Shown one piece after another: positions 28,780-38,574 of a DNA stretch of 64,000 nucleotides (within the stretch, counting starts at the first letter, position 1; each line of letters starts with the position of its first letter). The position numbers were made by a program, and so were the translations under genes. The DNA lies in contig NZ_JAHVKO010000006.1 of NCBI RefSeq assembly GCF_019800665.1, positions 184,002 through 248,001 on the forward strand, written 5' to 3'. This DNA is from Microbulbifer agarilyticus. GTDB taxonomy: Bacteria; Pseudomonadota; Gammaproteobacteria; Pseudomonadales; Cellvibrionaceae. The notes below the pieces were generated by a model that did no database searches, had not been told where the DNA came from, and worked only from the letters and a program-made list of their open reading frames with translations.

Positions 28780-29757
28780 GTGACCGAGCAACGGGAGCTG
28801 ATACGCGGGCTGCACAATTTGCGCCCGCACCACCGCGGATGCGTGGCCACCATTGGGTCGTTTGACGGCGTGCACCTGGGGCACCAGGCCATTATCACGC
28901 AGCTGCGCGCGCGGGCCGCTGAGCACCAGCTGCCCTCGGTGGCAATTATTTTCGAACCCCAGCCCCACGAGTACTTCTCCGGCGAAAAAGCCCCGGCGCG
29001 CCTGATGCGCTTCAAGGAAAAGGTGCTGGCCCTGTTCGATGCGGGTGTGGACCGGGTGTTGTGCCTGCAGTTCAACGAGCGCCTGCGCAGCTTGAGCGCC
29101 GACGCCTTTATCCAGCAGGTGTTGGTAGATGGCCTGGGGGTGCGCCACCTTGTAGTGGGCGATGACTTCCGTTTTGGCTGCGATCGCAGTGGTGATTACG
29201 CCTTGCTACAGCAGGCCGGCGCCAAATCCGGCTTTAGTGTCGAGGATACCGCCACCTTGCAGATTGGTGGTGAGCGAGTGAGCAGTACGCGTATCCGCAA
29301 GGCCCTGCAGGATGCGGATTTCGCCCTGGCTGAGCAATTGCTGGGCAAGCCATACCGGATTACCGGGCTTGTTGCCCGCGGTCGTGCGCTCGGCCGGCAG
29401 CTCGGCGCGCCGACTGCCAATGTGCGGTTGCACCGCTACCGCTCGCCCTTAGTGGGCGTATACACGGTGACGGCAAAGCGGACTAGCGGCGCACCTATGG
29501 GTGGCAGCTGCATGGAAGTGGCTGGCGTTGCCAATGTGGGTTTCCGCCCCACGGTAGAAGGCGAGGGGGCCAAGCCGCTGCTGGAAGTGCATCTGTTCGA
29601 TTTCAACGGCGACCTTTACGGCCGTGAAATTGCGGTGACTTTCTGCCACAAGCTGCGCGATGAAGAAAAGTTTGAGTCGCTGGATATCCTCAAACAAAAA
29701 ATCGCCGACGACATTGAAAATGCAAAAGCCTGGTTTGCTAACCGCAAGCCAGCTTGA
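28780..29757 (+). CDS. ribF: Bifunctional riboflavin kinase/FAD synthetase
   Basis: 325 residues. N-terminal FMN adenylyltransferase domain (IGSFDGVHLGHQ nucleotidyl site; FSGEKAPARLM; GGERVSSTRIR) and C-terminal riboflavin kinase domain (about 185-315, GRALGRQLGAPTANV, VANVGFRPTV, HLFDFNGDLYG). Makes FMN and FAD. GTG start at 28780 with GGAG just upstream matches the family N-terminus RGLHNLRP. Followed by the palindrome region and ileS. Confidence 0.96.
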   Translation: MTEQRELIRGLHNLRPHHRGCVATIGSFDGVHLGHQAIITQLRARAAEHQLPSVAIIFEPQPHEYFSGEKAPARLMRFKEKVLALFDAGVDRVLCLQFNERLRSLSADAFIQQVLVDGLGVRHLVVGDDFRFGCDRSGDYALLQQAGAKSGFSVEDTATLQIGGERVSSTRIRKALQDADFALAEQLLGKPYRITGLVARGRALGRQLGAPTANVRLHRYRSPLVGVYTVTAKRTSGAPMGGSCMEVAGVANVGFRPTVEGEGAKPLLEVHLFDFNGDLYGREIAVTFCHKLRDEEKFESLDILKQKIADDIENAKAWFANRKPA

Positions 29758-29817
29758 GCATCACGAATTACCCCGTCGCATCCAACGAAGTATTTTGTGA
29801 GATGCGAAGGTAGGGGG

Positions 29818-29910
29818 CTGGGGGTGAGTTTTCAGGAGCGTCGCAAACAGGAAGTTTGCGCCGCAGCGCCCAGGGATGGGTTTACAGCGGTCCTGAAAAC
29901 TCGCCCCCAG
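29818..29910. repeat. Large nested palindrome 1 (ribF-ileS gap)
   Basis: Outer arms CTGGGGGTGAGTTTTCAGGA (29818-29837) and TCCTGAAAACTCGCCCCCAG (29891-29910) pair at 19 of 20 positions. The interior holds two small hairpins: GCAAAC/GTTTGC around AGGAA (29843-29859) and CCCA/TGGG around GGGA (29869-29880) inside CCGC/GCGG. The result is a cloverleaf-like cruciform. Confidence 0.9.
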
Positions 29911-29943
29911 TGCCCTGCCGCCACTGAACGAGATTAAAGAACC

Positions 29944-29966
29944 CCGGAGCTCTTTCTTTTCTCCGG
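29944..29966. repeat. Small hairpin between the two palindromes
   Basis: CCGGAG (29944-29949) and CTCCGG (29961-29966) with an 11-base pyrimidine-rich loop. It separates the two large palindromes. Confidence 0.6.
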
Positions 29967-29971
29967 TGGCG

Positions 29972-30080
29972 CTGGAGCACTGGGGATCAGGTTTCAAAAT
30001 CGCTGCGAGTACATCCATGTACGCTCCGGCGGTGACGTCCTGTCACCGACGGTTTTGAAACCTGATCCCCAGCACTCCAG
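29972..30080. repeat. Large nested palindrome 2 (ribF-ileS gap)
   Basis: 28-base outer arms at 29972-29999 and 30053-30080 pair at 26 of 28 positions. Inside are GTACAT-CC-ATGTAC (30009-30022) and GGTGAC-GTCCT-GTCACC (30031-30047). The layout (long arms, two inner hairpins with TCC in the loop) repeats that of palindrome 1, though the arm sequences differ. Confidence 0.9.
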
Positions 30081-30183
30081 CTTAGGTTTTTAGCCTTGCA
30101 CTTCGTAAGAAAGTTTCCCTAACGAAGTGTGTAAAGGCACAAAGAATGAATTATTTCTGAGCTACAACCGAAGTAGATAGCCA

Positions 30184-32988
30184 ATGACCGACTACAAAGC
30201 GACCCTGAATCTTCCTCAAACCGATTTCCCGATGCGTGGCAACTTGCCTAACCGGGAGCCGGAGATTCTGAAAAAATGGCAAGAAGGCAAGCTCTACGAA
30301 AAGATTCGTGAAGCCCGCGCCGGTCGTGAGCAATTTATCCTGCACGACGGTCCTCCCTATGCCAACGGCGATATTCACATTGGCCACTCGGTTAACAAAA
30401 TCCTCAAGGACATCATCGTAAAGTCGAAAACCCTGAGCGGCTTCGACGCCCCCTACGTGCCCGGTTGGGACTGCCACGGCCTGCCCATCGAACACAAAGT
30501 GGAGCAGAAGGTTGGCAAGGCCGGCGTTAAGGTGGATCACAAGACTTTCCGTCAGAAATGTCGTGAGTACGCAGCCAAGCAGGTCGAAGGCCAGAAGAAA
30601 GACTTTATCCGTCTCGGTGTATTCGGTGAGTGGGACAATCCATACCGCACCATGGACTTCCAGTTCGAAGCTGACATCATTCGCTCCCTGGCGGGTGTGG
30701 TGAAAAACGGTCACCTTTCCCGTGGCTTCAAGCCGGTCTACTGGAGTGTGGTGGGTGGATCCGCCCTGGCCGAAGCGGAAGTCGAGTACCAGGATAAAAC
30801 CTCATTCTCTATCGACGTTTGCTACCCGGTAACCGACGAAACTGCGTTGGCCATTGCCGATGCAGCCGGTGGTCACGCCGGTGATGGTCAGCTTTCTGTA
30901 GTGATCTGGACCACCACCCCCTGGACCCTGCCTTCTTCCCAAGCCGTATCCGTAAACGGCGACCTGGAGTACGTGGTTGTACAGGTGGGCGACAAGCGCC
31001 TCCTGCTTGCCGAGGCACTCAAAGATGACGTCTTGGCGCGTGCAGGCCTGGAAGGCGAAGTGGTTGGCCGTATTCGCGGTGCCGCGCTGGAACACCTCAA
31101 GATCAAGCATCCCTTCTACGACAAAGAGCTGCCGGTCATCCTCGGTGATCACGTCACCACCGATGCAGGTACCGGCTGTGTGCATACCGCACCGGACCAC
31201 GGCCCGGACGATTTCAATGTGGGCAAGCGTTACGGTATCGAGACCCTGAATTATGTCGACGACAATGGAGTATTCCGCGATGCGGTGCCCGTGTTTGCCG
31301 GTGAGCACGTCTACAAAGTTGACGGCAAAATTGTCGAGCTGCTGAAAGAAAAAGGCGTGCTGCTGTTTGAGGACAAACTGCTGCACAGCTACCCGCACTG
31401 CTGGCGCACCAAGACGCCGCTGATTTATCGCGCTACCCCGCAGTGGTTTGTCAGCATGCAACAGAACGATTTGCTGGAACACGCGCAGAAAGCGGCGGAC
31501 GAAGTACAGTGGATCCCGGGCTGGGGTAAAGCGCGTATCGACTCCATGCTGGATGCCAGCCCCGATTGGTGTATCTCCCGCCAGCGTACCTGGGGTGTAC
31601 CTATCGCGCTGTTCGTGAACAAGGAAACCCAGGAGATTCATCCGGACACCCCGGCACTGATGGAAAAAGTGGCGCAGAAGGTTGAAGAAGGCGGTATGGA
31701 CGTCTGGTTCGACCTGGATGCCAAAGAGCTGTTGGGTGATGAAGCGGATAATTACCAGAAGGTCACCGATACCCTGGACGTATGGTTCGACTCCGGCGTA
31801 ACCCACCACGCAGTGCTTGAGCGCCGTGAAGGCCTGCGCTTCCCGGCGGATCTGTATCTGGAAGGTTCAGACCAGCACCGCGGTTGGTTCCAGTCTTCCC
31901 TGAAAACCTCTATCGCCATCAACGATTGCGCCCCCTACAAGCAAGTGCTGACCCATGGATTCACCGTGGATGCGCAGGGCCGCAAGATGTCGAAGTCCGT
32001 TGGCAACGTGGTGGCTCCTCAGGATGTGATCAATAAACTGGGCGCGGACGTATTACGTCTGTGGGTTGCGGCCACCGACTTTAGTGGCGAGATGGGGGTT
32101 TCTGACGAAATCCTGAAGCGCACCGCGGATTCTTACCGCCGCCTGCGTAACACTGCGCGCTTCTTCCTGTCTAACCTGGCGGGCTTTGACCCGGCGAAAG
32201 ATCTGTTGCCGGTGGAAGACTTACTGGCGCTGGATCGCTGGGCGCTGGAGCAGGCCGCGAAGCTGCAGGAAGAGATTATCGCTTCCTACGATCGCTATCA
32301 GTTCCACCAGATCTATCAGAAGTTGCATAACTTCTGTGTAGTGGAAATGGGTGGTTTCTACCTGGATATCATCAAGGATCGCCAGTACACCACTCAGGCA
32401 GACAGTGTTGCGCGCCGCTCCGCACAAACTGCGCTGTACCACATCATGCAGGCGTTTGTGCGCTGGGTTGCGCCGATCCTGAGCTTCACCGCGGAGGAGC
32501 TGTGGAAGTTCATCCCGGGCAATACCGAAGACAGCGTCATGCTGGCGGAATGGCATGAATTCCCCGAGTTGCCGCAAGGCATCGAAATGGGAGATGACTT
32601 CTGGGCTGCCATTGCCGATGTGAAAACTGCGGTGAACAAGGTGCTCGAAGAGCAGCGTGCGGCGGGCAATATCGGTGGCTCCCTGCAGGCCGCGGTGACT
32701 TTGTTTGCCGACCCAGCACTGCAAGCCAAGCTGGATGCACTGAAAGATGAACTGCGCTTTGTGCTGATTTGTTCCTCCACCTCCGTGCAGCCGATTGCGG
32801 ACGCAGCCGGTGCCGAGGAAACAGAACTCGCCGGCTTGCGCGTATCCGTGCATAAAGTTGATGCGCCGAAATGTGGTCGCTGCTGGCACTATCGTGAAGA
32901 TGTGGGCAGCAATAGTGAGCACCCGGAATTGTGTGGGCGCTGTGTAGAAAACGTAAGTGGCAATGGTGAAGAGCGTCACTTTGCGTAA
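30184..32988 (+). CDS. ileS: Isoleucyl-tRNA synthetase
   Basis: 934 residues, class I synthetase. Seen: HIGH motif GDIHIGHS near 60, editing (CP1) domain with [13 protein letters not shown] and [17 protein letters not shown] loop RKMSKSVGN near 600, and the C-terminal zinc module [11 protein letters not shown]...CGRC. Charges tRNA-Ile and edits mis-activated valine. One oddity: the WCxxC pair expected in the CP1 region is WSVVG (187-191). Upstream lies a pair of large palindromes; downstream lspA follows after 65 bases. Confidence 0.97.
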   Translation: MTDYKATLNLPQTDFPMRGNLPNREPEILKKWQEGKLYEKIREARAGREQFILHDGPPYANGDIHIGHSVNKILKDIIVKSKTLSGFDAPYVPGWDCHGLPIEHKVEQKVGKAGVKVDHKTFRQKCREYAAKQVEGQKKDFIRLGVFGEWDNPYRTMDFQFEADIIRSLAGVVKNGHLSRGFKPVYWSVVGGSALAEAEVEYQDKTSFSIDVCYPVTDETALAIADAAGGHAGDGQLSVVIWTTTPWTLPSSQAVSVNGDLEYVVVQVGDKRLLLAEALKDDVLARAGLEGEVVGRIRGAALEHLKIKHPFYDKELPVILGDHVTTDAGTGCVHTAPDHGPDDFNVGKRYGIETLNYVDDNGVFRDAVPVFAGEHVYKVDGKIVELLKEKGVLLFEDKLLHSYPHCWRTKTPLIYRATPQWFVSMQQNDLLEHAQKAADEVQWIPGWGKARIDSMLDASPDWCISRQRTWGVPIALFVNKETQEIHPDTPALMEKVAQKVEEGGMDVWFDLDAKELLGDEADNYQKVTDTLDVWFDSGVTHHAVLERREGLRFPADLYLEGSDQHRGWFQSSLKTSIAINDCAPYKQVLTHGFTVDAQGRKMSKSVGNVVAPQDVINKLGADVLRLWVAATDFSGEMGVSDEILKRTADSYRRLRNTARFFLSNLAGFDPAKDLLPVEDLLALDRWALEQAAKLQEEIIASYDRYQFHQIYQKLHNFCVVEMGGFYLDIIKDRQYTTQADSVARRSAQTALYHIMQAFVRWVAPILSFTAEELWKFIPGNTEDSVMLAEWHEFPELPQGIEMGDDFWAAIADVKTAVNKVLEEQRAAGNIGGSLQAAVTLFADPALQAKLDALKDELRFVLICSSTSVQPIADAAGAEETELAGLRVSVHKVDAPKCGRCWHYREDVGSNSEHPELCGRCVENVSGNGEERHFA

Positions 32989-33053
32989 TAAGCGCTACTT
33001 TGTATGAGCAATGCGACCTTGCATGAACAACGCGATTTTGCATGAGGAACACT

Positions 33054-33599
33054 ATGCCTAACGCTCTCAAGCCCAAGTCTTCGTTTGGCCTGTTCGCGGC
33101 ACCCTGGAGATGGTACCTGCTGTCGCTGGTGGTGATTGTGATTGATATCGCCACTAAAGTTTGGGCGGTGGAGCGCTTTATGTATGGGCCGCCACTGCAG
33201 ATTATTCCCGGCTTTTTGCAGTTCACCTATGCCGAAAATTACGGTGCCGCGTTCAGCTTTCTGGCGGATGCCGGTGGCTGGCAACGTTGGTTTTTCGGCG
33301 CGGTGGCAGTGATATTCAGTGCCGTGGTGGTTGTCTGGATCAAGAAATTGCCGGCGGACAAACGCTGGGAGCCCATGGCGTTGGCGCTTATTCTTGGCGG
33401 TGCACTGGGTAACCTGTGGGATCGCATGCTGCTCGGTTATGTACGTGACTTTATCTCCGTGTACTACGGAGACTGGCATTTTCCGGTATTCAACGTTGCC
33501 GATATGGCGATTTCCGTGGGCGCAGCAATGTTGTTGATCGAGCTGCTGTTTTTTAAAGAAAAAGACGAAGAATCGAACAAGAGTGGCGCGGAAGCCTAA
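33054..33599 (+). CDS. lspA: Prolipoprotein signal peptidase II
   Basis: 181 residues with four membrane spans. Cleaves lipoprotein signal peptides after diacylglycerol modification. The two catalytic aspartates lie in the conserved LWDRMLLGYVRDFI and FPVFNVADMAIS segments; ENYGAAFSFL is the family motif. The ATG at 33054 follows AGGA by five bases and is preferred to the ATG at 33042. Part of the ileS-lspA-fkpB-ispH operon. Confidence 0.96.
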   Translation: MPNALKPKSSFGLFAAPWRWYLLSLVVIVIDIATKVWAVERFMYGPPLQIIPGFLQFTYAENYGAAFSFLADAGGWQRWFFGAVAVIFSAVVVVWIKKLPADKRWEPMALALILGGALGNLWDRMLLGYVRDFISVYYGDWHFPVFNVADMAISVGAAMLLIELLFFKEKDEESNKSGAEA

Positions 33600-33632
33600 T
33601 CGCTGAACGGACGTATCTGTTAGAGAAGTAGT

Positions 33633-34073
33633 ATGAGTAATAACGTAATTGGCGAACACAGCCGGGTCACCTTGCACTTTGCATTGAAGCTGGATGACGG
33701 TTCGGAAATTGACTCCAATTTTGAAGGTGAGCCAGCCACGTTTATCGTTGGTGACGGTAATCTGCTGCCTGGTTTTGAAAGCGCCTTGCTCGGTCTGAAG
33801 GCCGGTGACGAGGCGGAGATCGAAGTTCCCCCGGAAGCGGGCTTCGGCCAGCGCAACCCATCCAATATTCAGAAGGTGAAAAAAGGCCATTTCTCACCGG
33901 ATATGGAGTTGGAAGAGGGGCTGGTGGTTTCGTTTGATAACGGTGATGGAGAATTGCCGGGTGTGATTCGCGCAATTGGCGAGGATGATGTGGAGGTGGA
34001 TTTCAATCACCCTCTCGCCGGTCAAACCGTATTCTTCCACGTAAAAATTCTCGAAGTGGCCTCGGTCAATTAA
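33633..34073 (+). CDS. fkpB: FKBP-type peptidyl-prolyl isomerase, SlpA type
   Basis: 146 residues. FKBP core (VTLHFALKLDDGSEIDSNFEG, LLPGFESALLGLKAGDEAEIEVPPEAGFG) interrupted by the insert-in-flap domain typical of SlpA/SlyD (about 70-125). It lacks the His-rich tail of SlyD. A cytoplasmic chaperone/prolyl isomerase. It lies between lspA and ispH, the conserved gammaproteobacterial order. Confidence 0.94.
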   Translation: MSNNVIGEHSRVTLHFALKLDDGSEIDSNFEGEPATFIVGDGNLLPGFESALLGLKAGDEAEIEVPPEAGFGQRNPSNIQKVKKGHFSPDMELEEGLVVSFDNGDGELPGVIRAIGEDDVEVDFNHPLAGQTVFFHVKILEVASVN

Positions 34074-34107
34074 TTAGACGGCTTAAATAGGTCAAGGACA
34101 CAGTAAG

Positions 34108-35043
34108 ATGCAAATTCGTCTCGCCAATCCTCGCGGCTTCTGCGCCGGTGTTGACCGCGCTATTGATATCGTGAACCGCGCGTTGGATGTGTTTGGAGCA
34201 CCCATCTATGTGCGTCATGAAGTGGTACACAACAAATTTGTTGTAGATGCCCTGCGTGAGCGCGGTGCGGTGTTTGTGGACGAGCTGGATGAAGTGCCGG
34301 ACGACGTGATCGTGATCTTCAGCGCGCACGGTGTATCCAAAGCCGTGCAGCAGGAAGCGGCCGATCGCGGTTTGAAAGTGTTTGATGCAACCTGTCCGCT
34401 GGTCACCAAGGTGCATATTGAAGTCAGCAAATTCAGCAGCGATGGCAGTGAATGTATTCTGATCGGTCACGAAGGGCACCCCGAAGTGGAAGGCACCATG
34501 GGGCAGTACGACACCAGTATTGGCGGCGCCATCTATTTGGTGGAAGATGAGCAGGACGTGGCGCAGCTGGAAGTAAAAGATCCCTCCAATTTGACCTTTG
34601 TTACCCAGACTACTCTATCCGTCGACGATACCTCCCGGGTGATCGATGCTCTGCGGGCCAAGTTCCCCAGTATTCGCGGCCCGCGCAAGGATGATATCTG
34701 CTATGCCACCCAAAACCGTCAGGATGCGGTGAAGCAGCTGGCGCTGGAGTGTGACCTGGTGCTGGTAGTGGGAAGCCCGAACAGCTCCAACTCCAATCGC
34801 CTGCGTGAGCTCGCCGAGCGCTGCGGTGCCGAGGCCTACCTGATTGACGGCCCGGATTGCATTGATGCTTCCTGGCTGAAGGAAAAAAAACGCATTGGTA
34901 TCACTGCTGGCGCATCGGCACCGGAAGTACTGGTGGAGCGAGTGATCAAGAAACTGCGAGATCTGGGCGCGGACGCCCCGGATGAAGTGGCCGGTATCCC
35001 GGAAAACATCAGCTTCAGCCTACCCAAAGAGTTGCGGGCCTGA
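34108..35043 (+). CDS. ispH: 4-hydroxy-3-methylbut-2-enyl diphosphate reductase
   Basis: 311 residues. Last step of the MEP pathway, giving IPP and DMAPP from HMBPP; feeds IspB. A [4Fe-4S] enzyme whose three cysteines are in [25 protein letters not shown] and [12 protein letters not shown]; substrate His and Thr motifs ([18 protein letters not shown]) and the [11 protein letters not shown] phosphate loop are intact. Ends 13 bases before the convergent fimT-like gene. Confidence 0.97.
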   Translation: MQIRLANPRGFCAGVDRAIDIVNRALDVFGAPIYVRHEVVHNKFVVDALRERGAVFVDELDEVPDDVIVIFSAHGVSKAVQQEAADRGLKVFDATCPLVTKVHIEVSKFSSDGSECILIGHEGHPEVEGTMGQYDTSIGGAIYLVEDEQDVAQLEVKDPSNLTFVTQTTLSVDDTSRVIDALRAKFPSIRGPRKDDICYATQNRQDAVKQLALECDLVLVVGSPNSSNSNRLRELAERCGAEAYLIDGPDCIDASWLKEKKRIGITAGASAPEVLVERVIKKLRDLGADAPDEVAGIPENISFSLPKELRA

Positions 35044-35056
35044 CCCGCACAGCATT

Positions 35057-35572
35057 CTACTCGCAATCTGCAGCAGTGACCCTGTCCACCCGGACACGGC
35101 CGCTGCGCGCGAGAATTAGTTGGTAACCTTCTCCCGGGGTTGTCGGACAAATAGTGAAGGTCCCTGCCTGAAAGCCGCCACCGTTTGCGGTACCCGCATA
35201 ACGGCTTTCCCCCGAGCCAATAAACGAAACGTAATTGGTCAGTGGCCCATTGCCGTCAATCGTTACCCCAATGAGAGCTGTGCCTGTGGTGATTTGCTGT
35301 TCATCGGCATCACGCTCCCCATCGAAATCCCGGTCATAAAAGACTTCCCAGCCTGCATGCCAGGTGTCGAGCCTGCGCAAGGTTGCCCGGCGGTTTGTAC
35401 TGACGGCTTTACTGCGAGTGAGGTGGATGGCTTGTAGAAGTGCGTCGGCAGCGGCCCTTGTGCGGCTGGTTTCCAGCTGTTGCTGAAAGCTGGGTATACC
35501 AATCGCGAGCAAGATGCCGAGAATGCTGCATGTGATCAGCAGCTCAATTAATGTGAGACCACGTTGGTTCAC
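35057..35572 (-). CDS. fimT: FimT/GspH-type minor pseudopilin
   Basis: 171 residues. Short leader with prepilin site QRG/LTLIELL (Glu at +5), hydrophobic helix, then a GspH-like beta domain with a C-terminal Cys. The GTG at 35572 follows GGAGG; upstream in-frame codons (to 35704) carry no pilin feature. It faces the ispH end and is divergent from the fimU-like gene. In P. aeruginosa fimT and fimU point the same way, so this gene is inverted. A role in pilus priming or DNA uptake is inferred from the family. Confidence 0.85.
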   Translation of the reverse strand: MNQRGLTLIELLITCSILGILLAIGIPSFQQQLETSRTRAAADALLQAIHLTRSKAVSTNRRATLRRLDTWHAGWEVFYDRDFDGERDADEQQITTGTALIGVTIDGNGPLTNYVSFIGSGESRYAGTANGGGFQAGTFTICPTTPGEGYQLILARSGRVRVDRVTAADCE

Positions 35573-35884
35573 AGTTCCTCCCTGACTTGTATATATTTTC
35601 AGCGGTTGCCGTCCTGGCCGCCGCTTGCTCCCTTCAACTCGCCGCTTGTCGGTCACTACTGCTGTACGCGCAGCAAGCGTGATAGGGTGCGCAAAAGCTA
35701 ACATCGCGCTATTTAGGCATCCAGTGCGGGCACATTGGAAATGCCTCTTAAGATAGAATCGGCGCCAGTATTAGCAGTTCAACCGTACCATCTTTGGCAA
35801 TAGGCTGAGCTGCTAAGAAGTGGATGAAATACGAGCGGTAATCCAGAAGTAATAAAAAGCAGAATATCCGGGGGCTTACACATT
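35573..35884. other. Divergent gap between fimT and the minor pilin operon
   Basis: No gene seen. It must carry the promoters of both pilin units. An AT-rich TATATATTTT stretch sits near the fimT side, and GATAGAAT near 35753-35760 could be part of a -10 region for the operon, but no well-spaced -35 or sigma-54 site was convincing. Confidence 0.4.
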
Positions 35885-36436
35885 ATGGGATTTAAACAGC
35901 AGGGGCTGACCTTGATTGAACTGTTGGTCACTATGACGGTTTTTGCCGTCGTGGTTGGTATCGCCATCCCGAGCTTCAATTCCATGGTCCAGAACACTCG
36001 CTCTGCCACCCTGGGGGAGGAGATATTAGGTGCGCTTCAGTACGCACGTAGTGAGGCGATCAAGAGGGGCGAGCGGGTTACCTTGTGTGGCAGCAGTGAC
36101 GGAACGGATTGTGATGGGGGCTGGGCCGATAACTGGATTGTGGTAGTGGACACTGCGGCAACGGACGACGCAGCCTCTCCAATAGTTGCTAATAGTGCGG
36201 CGGTGCTGCGCTTCTGGGAGGCTCCCGGTAATGGTGCCACAGTAACCGCGACGCAGGGTGGATCCTCTCCTAGCTTTGTTCGTTTCACACGCCAGGGAAC
36301 ACTTGGTCTGTCAGGTACCGGTGAAGTGACCCTGAATACCAGTTTTAACGGCTGCAGCAGTAACAGTGCACGGCAGATTACTGTGGGTGCCGCAGGAATG
36401 TTGAGCACCAAGCGCAGCACCTCTGGTTGCTCTTAA
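35885..36436 (+). CDS. fimU: FimU/GspH-type minor pilin
   Basis: 183 residues. Prepilin leader MGFKQQG/LTLIELLVTMTVFAVV with Glu+5, then a GspH domain (ATLGEEILGALQYARSEAIKRGERVTLCG). Cysteine pairs suggest disulfides. First gene of a six-gene operon fimU-pilV-pilW-pilX-pilY1-pilE encoding the priming complex at the tip of the type IV pilus. Confidence 0.88.
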   Translation: MGFKQQGLTLIELLVTMTVFAVVVGIAIPSFNSMVQNTRSATLGEEILGALQYARSEAIKRGERVTLCGSSDGTDCDGGWADNWIVVVDTAATDDAASPIVANSAAVLRFWEAPGNGATVTATQGGSSPSFVRFTRQGTLGLSGTGEVTLNTSFNGCSSNSARQITVGAAGMLSTKRSTSGCS

Positions 36437-36466
36437 CAGCTGGCTGCTCCTAAAAAAGGAATTCCA

Positions 36467-36892
36467 ATGAAGAAACAACAGGGCGCTGGCCTGATAGAAG
36501 TCTTGGTAACCGTGCTGATTCTCGGTACCTCTCTGCTTGCGCTTGCCGCGCTGCAAAGTCAATCGCTGCAATACAACCATAGTGCCTATCTGCGCTCCCA
36601 AGCCAATATTCTCGCTTACGACATTCTTGATCGTGCGCGTATTAACCGCGCCAATGCTGCGAGTTATTCCCTTGGGGTTGATGATGCCAAGCCTACCGGA
36701 GGCACTCTGGCGCAACAGGATATGGGCGAATGGCTTACCAATGTGGAAGATACGCTGCCGGCTGCCGATGGTGGTATTGAGTGTGTCGCGGCCACCAATT
36801 TCTGCACCGTCACCATCCAGTGGGGTGAGCAAAATAGTTCCGGCGATGCCAATGAAGGCGAAAGTGAGTTCGTCTACACCACTCGACTATGA
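36467..36892 (+). CDS. pilV: Type IV pilus minor pilin PilV
   Basis: 141 residues. Leader KKQQG/AGLIEVLVTVLILGTSLLALAALQ, with Ala at +1 and Glu at +5 as in PilV proteins, followed by the QSQSLQYNHSAYLRSQANILAYDILDRAR segment characteristic of PilV. Part of the pilus-tip priming complex. It starts 30 bases after fimU and ends 13 bases before pilW. Confidence 0.92.
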   Translation: MKKQQGAGLIEVLVTVLILGTSLLALAALQSQSLQYNHSAYLRSQANILAYDILDRARINRANAASYSLGVDDAKPTGGTLAQQDMGEWLTNVEDTLPAADGGIECVAATNFCTVTIQWGEQNSSGDANEGESEFVYTTRL

Positions 36893-36905
36893 GGGTTAAT
36901 AAGTA

Positions 36906-37988
36906 ATGTTGAGAAAAATGCATACCCAAAGAACTATGTACAGCCAAAAGGGTATTTCATTGGTTGAGTTGATGATCTCTCTCACCATCGGACTGATTTT
37001 GATGACCGGTGTGGTGCAGCTGTTCCTGTCGAGCCGTACCACTTTTTCTACCCAGCAGGCACTGGCACGGGTGCAGGAAAGTGGCCGCCTGGCGATGGAG
37101 TTTCTTGCCGAAGATATTCGTATGGCCGGCTACATGGGATGTATGAGCCGCAACCTAAATTTTACCAATACGCTGAATGACTCCGGCGGCCTCGATTACA
37201 ACTTCGAGATCGGTATTGAGGGACTGGATAATGTTGGTGCCACTCCCCCTGCTGACTACCCAACAGATATTGTCGAGGGCACCGATGTATTGGTAGTACG
37301 TGGGGCCAATGGTAATGGTGTGGATGTTACCCGTAACAACGACAGTGCCCAGTTGTTCGCGGAAGATACCGGGGTGACGGCCAGTTGTGGTGCGGGTTTG
37401 GATAGTTACAGCGGCCTGTGTGAAAACGATATTCTGGTGGTGTCCGACTGCTCCAAGGCACGGGTTTTCCAAGTTACCAACTTGCAAGCAGCAGGCGGTG
37501 GCGCTCTGGAGGTCAATGTTGTTCACTCTGGCGCAAACGCTACGCCTGGCAACGCCATCTCCTCTTGGGGGGGCAATAGCAATCCCGAGGAGACCTTTGG
37601 CGATGATTCCGAAATTATCAAGATGAATACGTCGCTGTATTACATCGGAGATAGCAACGGCCAGCCAAGTCTTTGGCAGAAGACCAACGGTGGTACCGCG
37701 TTGGAACTGCTGGAGGGAGTCGAGAATATGCAGCTTACCTATGGCCGCGACACCTCTGGCGATGGTATTCCTGATGTCTATGTTAATGCCTCTGCCCTCA
37801 CCACGACTGCTGATTGGGAGGATATTTCCAGTGTGCGTGTTCAGCTCTTGATTCAGAGTACGGAAGACAATTTACTGCAGGAAGAGCAGCCGTATACGTT
37901 CAATGGTGTCACCAACGCAACGCCCGGTGATCGTCGTTTGCGCCAAGTGTTTATCAATACCGTAGGCATCCGCAGTCGCTTGCCCTGA
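36906..37988 (+). CDS. pilW: Type IV pilus assembly protein PilW
   Basis: 360 residues. Leader ending QKG/ISLVELMISLTIGLILMTGVV and the PilW-type ESGRLAMEFLAEDIRMAGYMGC block, with a C-terminal RLRQVFINTVGIRSRLP. The largest minor pilin. The first ATG (36906) gives a 16-residue leader; in-frame ATGs at 36921 and 36936 are alternatives, the last leaving only MYSQKG. GAGGG precedes the first. Confidence 0.92.
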   Translation: MLRKMHTQRTMYSQKGISLVELMISLTIGLILMTGVVQLFLSSRTTFSTQQALARVQESGRLAMEFLAEDIRMAGYMGCMSRNLNFTNTLNDSGGLDYNFEIGIEGLDNVGATPPADYPTDIVEGTDVLVVRGANGNGVDVTRNNDSAQLFAEDTGVTASCGAGLDSYSGLCENDILVVSDCSKARVFQVTNLQAAGGGALEVNVVHSGANATPGNAISSWGGNSNPEETFGDDSEIIKMNTSLYYIGDSNGQPSLWQKTNGGTALELLEGVENMQLTYGRDTSGDGIPDVYVNASALTTTADWEDISSVRVQLLIQSTEDNLLQEEQPYTFNGVTNATPGDRRLRQVFINTVGIRSRLP

Positions 37989-38013
37989 TCGAAGCGTCAA
38001 TCACGAGAAGATT

Positions 38014-38553
38014 ATGAAAAAAGTAACAAGCTTCAATGCAATCCGAGGTCAGCGCGGGATGACGTTGATTGTCGGTCTCATTATGGTGCTGCTGATGACT
38101 TTAGTGGGCATGGCGGCTATTCGCGGCAGCGGTATGCAGGAACTAATGGCCGGTAATATGCGCGACCGCAACCTCGCGTTTCAGTCCGCCGAGGCGGGCC
38201 TGCGTGCGGGTGAGGAGGTGCTTACCGGCGCGACCATTCCCGTTTTTGATGGCACCACTGCCGGTTTGGTACAGGCGATGGATGGCTCCAGTAGTACCGG
38301 TTATTGGGATAGCTATGGATGGGATGCGGGTTCGATTCGCAGTTCGGCGGGTGTTCAGTTGGTCGCTAGCCAGCCCCAGTATGTGATCGAAGAAGTTACC
38401 TCAACGATCACCACTAATGCATCCGACGGTGGTGCGGTGGATTTCGCCAGTACCCTGAAGACGGAAGACACGGTGTATTACCGCGTCACCAGCCGTGCTG
38501 AAGGTGGTACCCCGGATGCGGTGGTTATTCTCCAGTCTACCTATAAGCGCTAA
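38014..38553 (+). CDS. pilX: Type IV pilus assembly protein PilX
   Basis: 179 residues. Leader ending RGQRG/MTLIVGLIMVLLMTLVGMAAIRG: the +5 residue is Val, not Glu, as in PilX-type pilins that rely on a partner's Glu5. The AGNMRDRNLAFQSAEAGLRAGEEVL block is the PilX signature. Sits between pilW and pilY1. Confidence 0.92.
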   Translation: MKKVTSFNAIRGQRGMTLIVGLIMVLLMTLVGMAAIRGSGMQELMAGNMRDRNLAFQSAEAGLRAGEEVLTGATIPVFDGTTAGLVQAMDGSSSTGYWDSYGWDAGSIRSSAGVQLVASQPQYVIEEVTSTITTNASDGGAVDFASTLKTEDTVYYRVTSRAEGGTPDAVVILQSTYKR

Positions 38554-38574
38554 GTTCGGCTCAAGGAAAGCTTC

